Assembly: GCA_024529925.1 (NCBI GenBank)
Contig: JAFEUB010001421.1
Location: forward strand, 186,001-250,000
Origin: Ophthalmolycus amberensis
Lineage: Eukaryota; Chordata; Actinopteri; Perciformes; Zoarcidae
DNA: 64,000 nt
Direction: 5' to 3'
The notes beneath the pieces are model-generated. The model saw only the letters and a list, made by a program, of their open reading frames with translations, made no database searches and was not told the origin of the DNA. Of this stretch, positions 63,983 to 64,000 are shown piece by piece (the first letter of the stretch is position 1; the number at the start of each line of letters is the position of its first letter). A program made the position numbers and the translations under genes.

Positions 63983-64000
63983 CTTGACTGATGATTGAGC

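Larger units (their letters stand above)
33325..64000 (-). repeat. tRNA array, block 3
   Basis: Thirty-four tRNA-Arg genes and 89 tRNA-Ile genes in tandem. Unit lengths are quantised: about 743-750 bp (two Ile), 999-1005 bp (three Ile) and 1255 bp (four Ile). The Ile-to-Ile step is 256 bp. Order on the plus strand is Arg, Ile class a, Ile class b, Ile class c, though c is often lost. Variant bases recur in patches: the GATC D-stem variant in class a, TTAATGGG versus TTAAAGGG in the class c spacer, and GCTT versus GCTC at the left. This indicates higher-order repeats spread by unequal exchange. The array runs off the window. Confidence 0.95.

Noticed and set aside
33325..64000. CRISPR-like regular repeats
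   Set aside because: Repeat units are 256 to 1004 bp with folded tRNA genes and constant spacers; nothing resembles short repeats with unique spacers.

Overview
The window looks like nuclear DNA of a ray-finned fish. The evidence is a tandem array of eukaryotic tRNA genes with no introns and no encoded CCA, a Tx1/L1-like LINE of the kind common in fish, a Ty3/Gypsy-type LTR, and a large gamma-type endogenous retrovirus (ERV). Species cannot be fixed from sequence alone; a cyprinid-like teleost is a guess. No ordinary single-copy host protein gene was found.

Layout. (1) 1-404 is non-array DNA with no recognisable gene. (2) 405-627 is the left edge of the tRNA array, ending inside a tRNA-Arg gene that is split by a LINE. 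(3) 628-7134 is that LINE, minus strand, flanked by a 12-bp target-site duplication. ORF1 is intact (zinc knuckles). ORF2 is broken by a frameshift, a stop, and a nested Gypsy-type LTR fragment at 3112 to about 3720. (4) 7147-13920 is tRNA array. (5) 13921-20589 is a rearranged, 5'-truncated second copy of the ERV. It joins back to the array through a 70-bp inverted array fragment at 20593-20662. (6) 20663-21246 is a short array block, an exact-looking duplicate of 13337-13920. (7) 21247-33324 is a full-length provirus of about 12.1 kb, minus strand: LTR, 2-kb leader, gag, UGA stop, pro-pol in the same frame, env overlapping pol, LTR. The three LTR copies look identical by eye, so the insertion is young. 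(8) 33325-64000 is tRNA array to the end of the window.

The array. I count 43 tRNA-Arg(TCG) genes (one split) and 109 tRNA-Ile(AAT) genes, all on the minus strand. Each unit is one Arg gene plus two, three or four Ile genes. Arg-to-Arg spacing is therefore quantised near 745, 1004 and 1255 bp (an Arg segment of about 490 bp plus n x 256 bp). Ile genes fall into three classes. Class a has T-loop TTCAATC (or TTCAATA) and sits next to the Arg-side spacer. Class b has TTCAACC with A44. Class c has TTCAACC with C44. Many class a genes share a C11:U24 D-stem mismatch, which shows homogenisation across units. No gene has a T4 Pol III terminator close to its 3' end; the nearest is about 95-145 nt downstream.

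The mobile elements explain all the protein coding capacity. The array is a repeated landing site: the LINE hit the D arm of a tRNA gene, and the ERV hit the spacer 31 bp past a tRNA-Ile 3' end.
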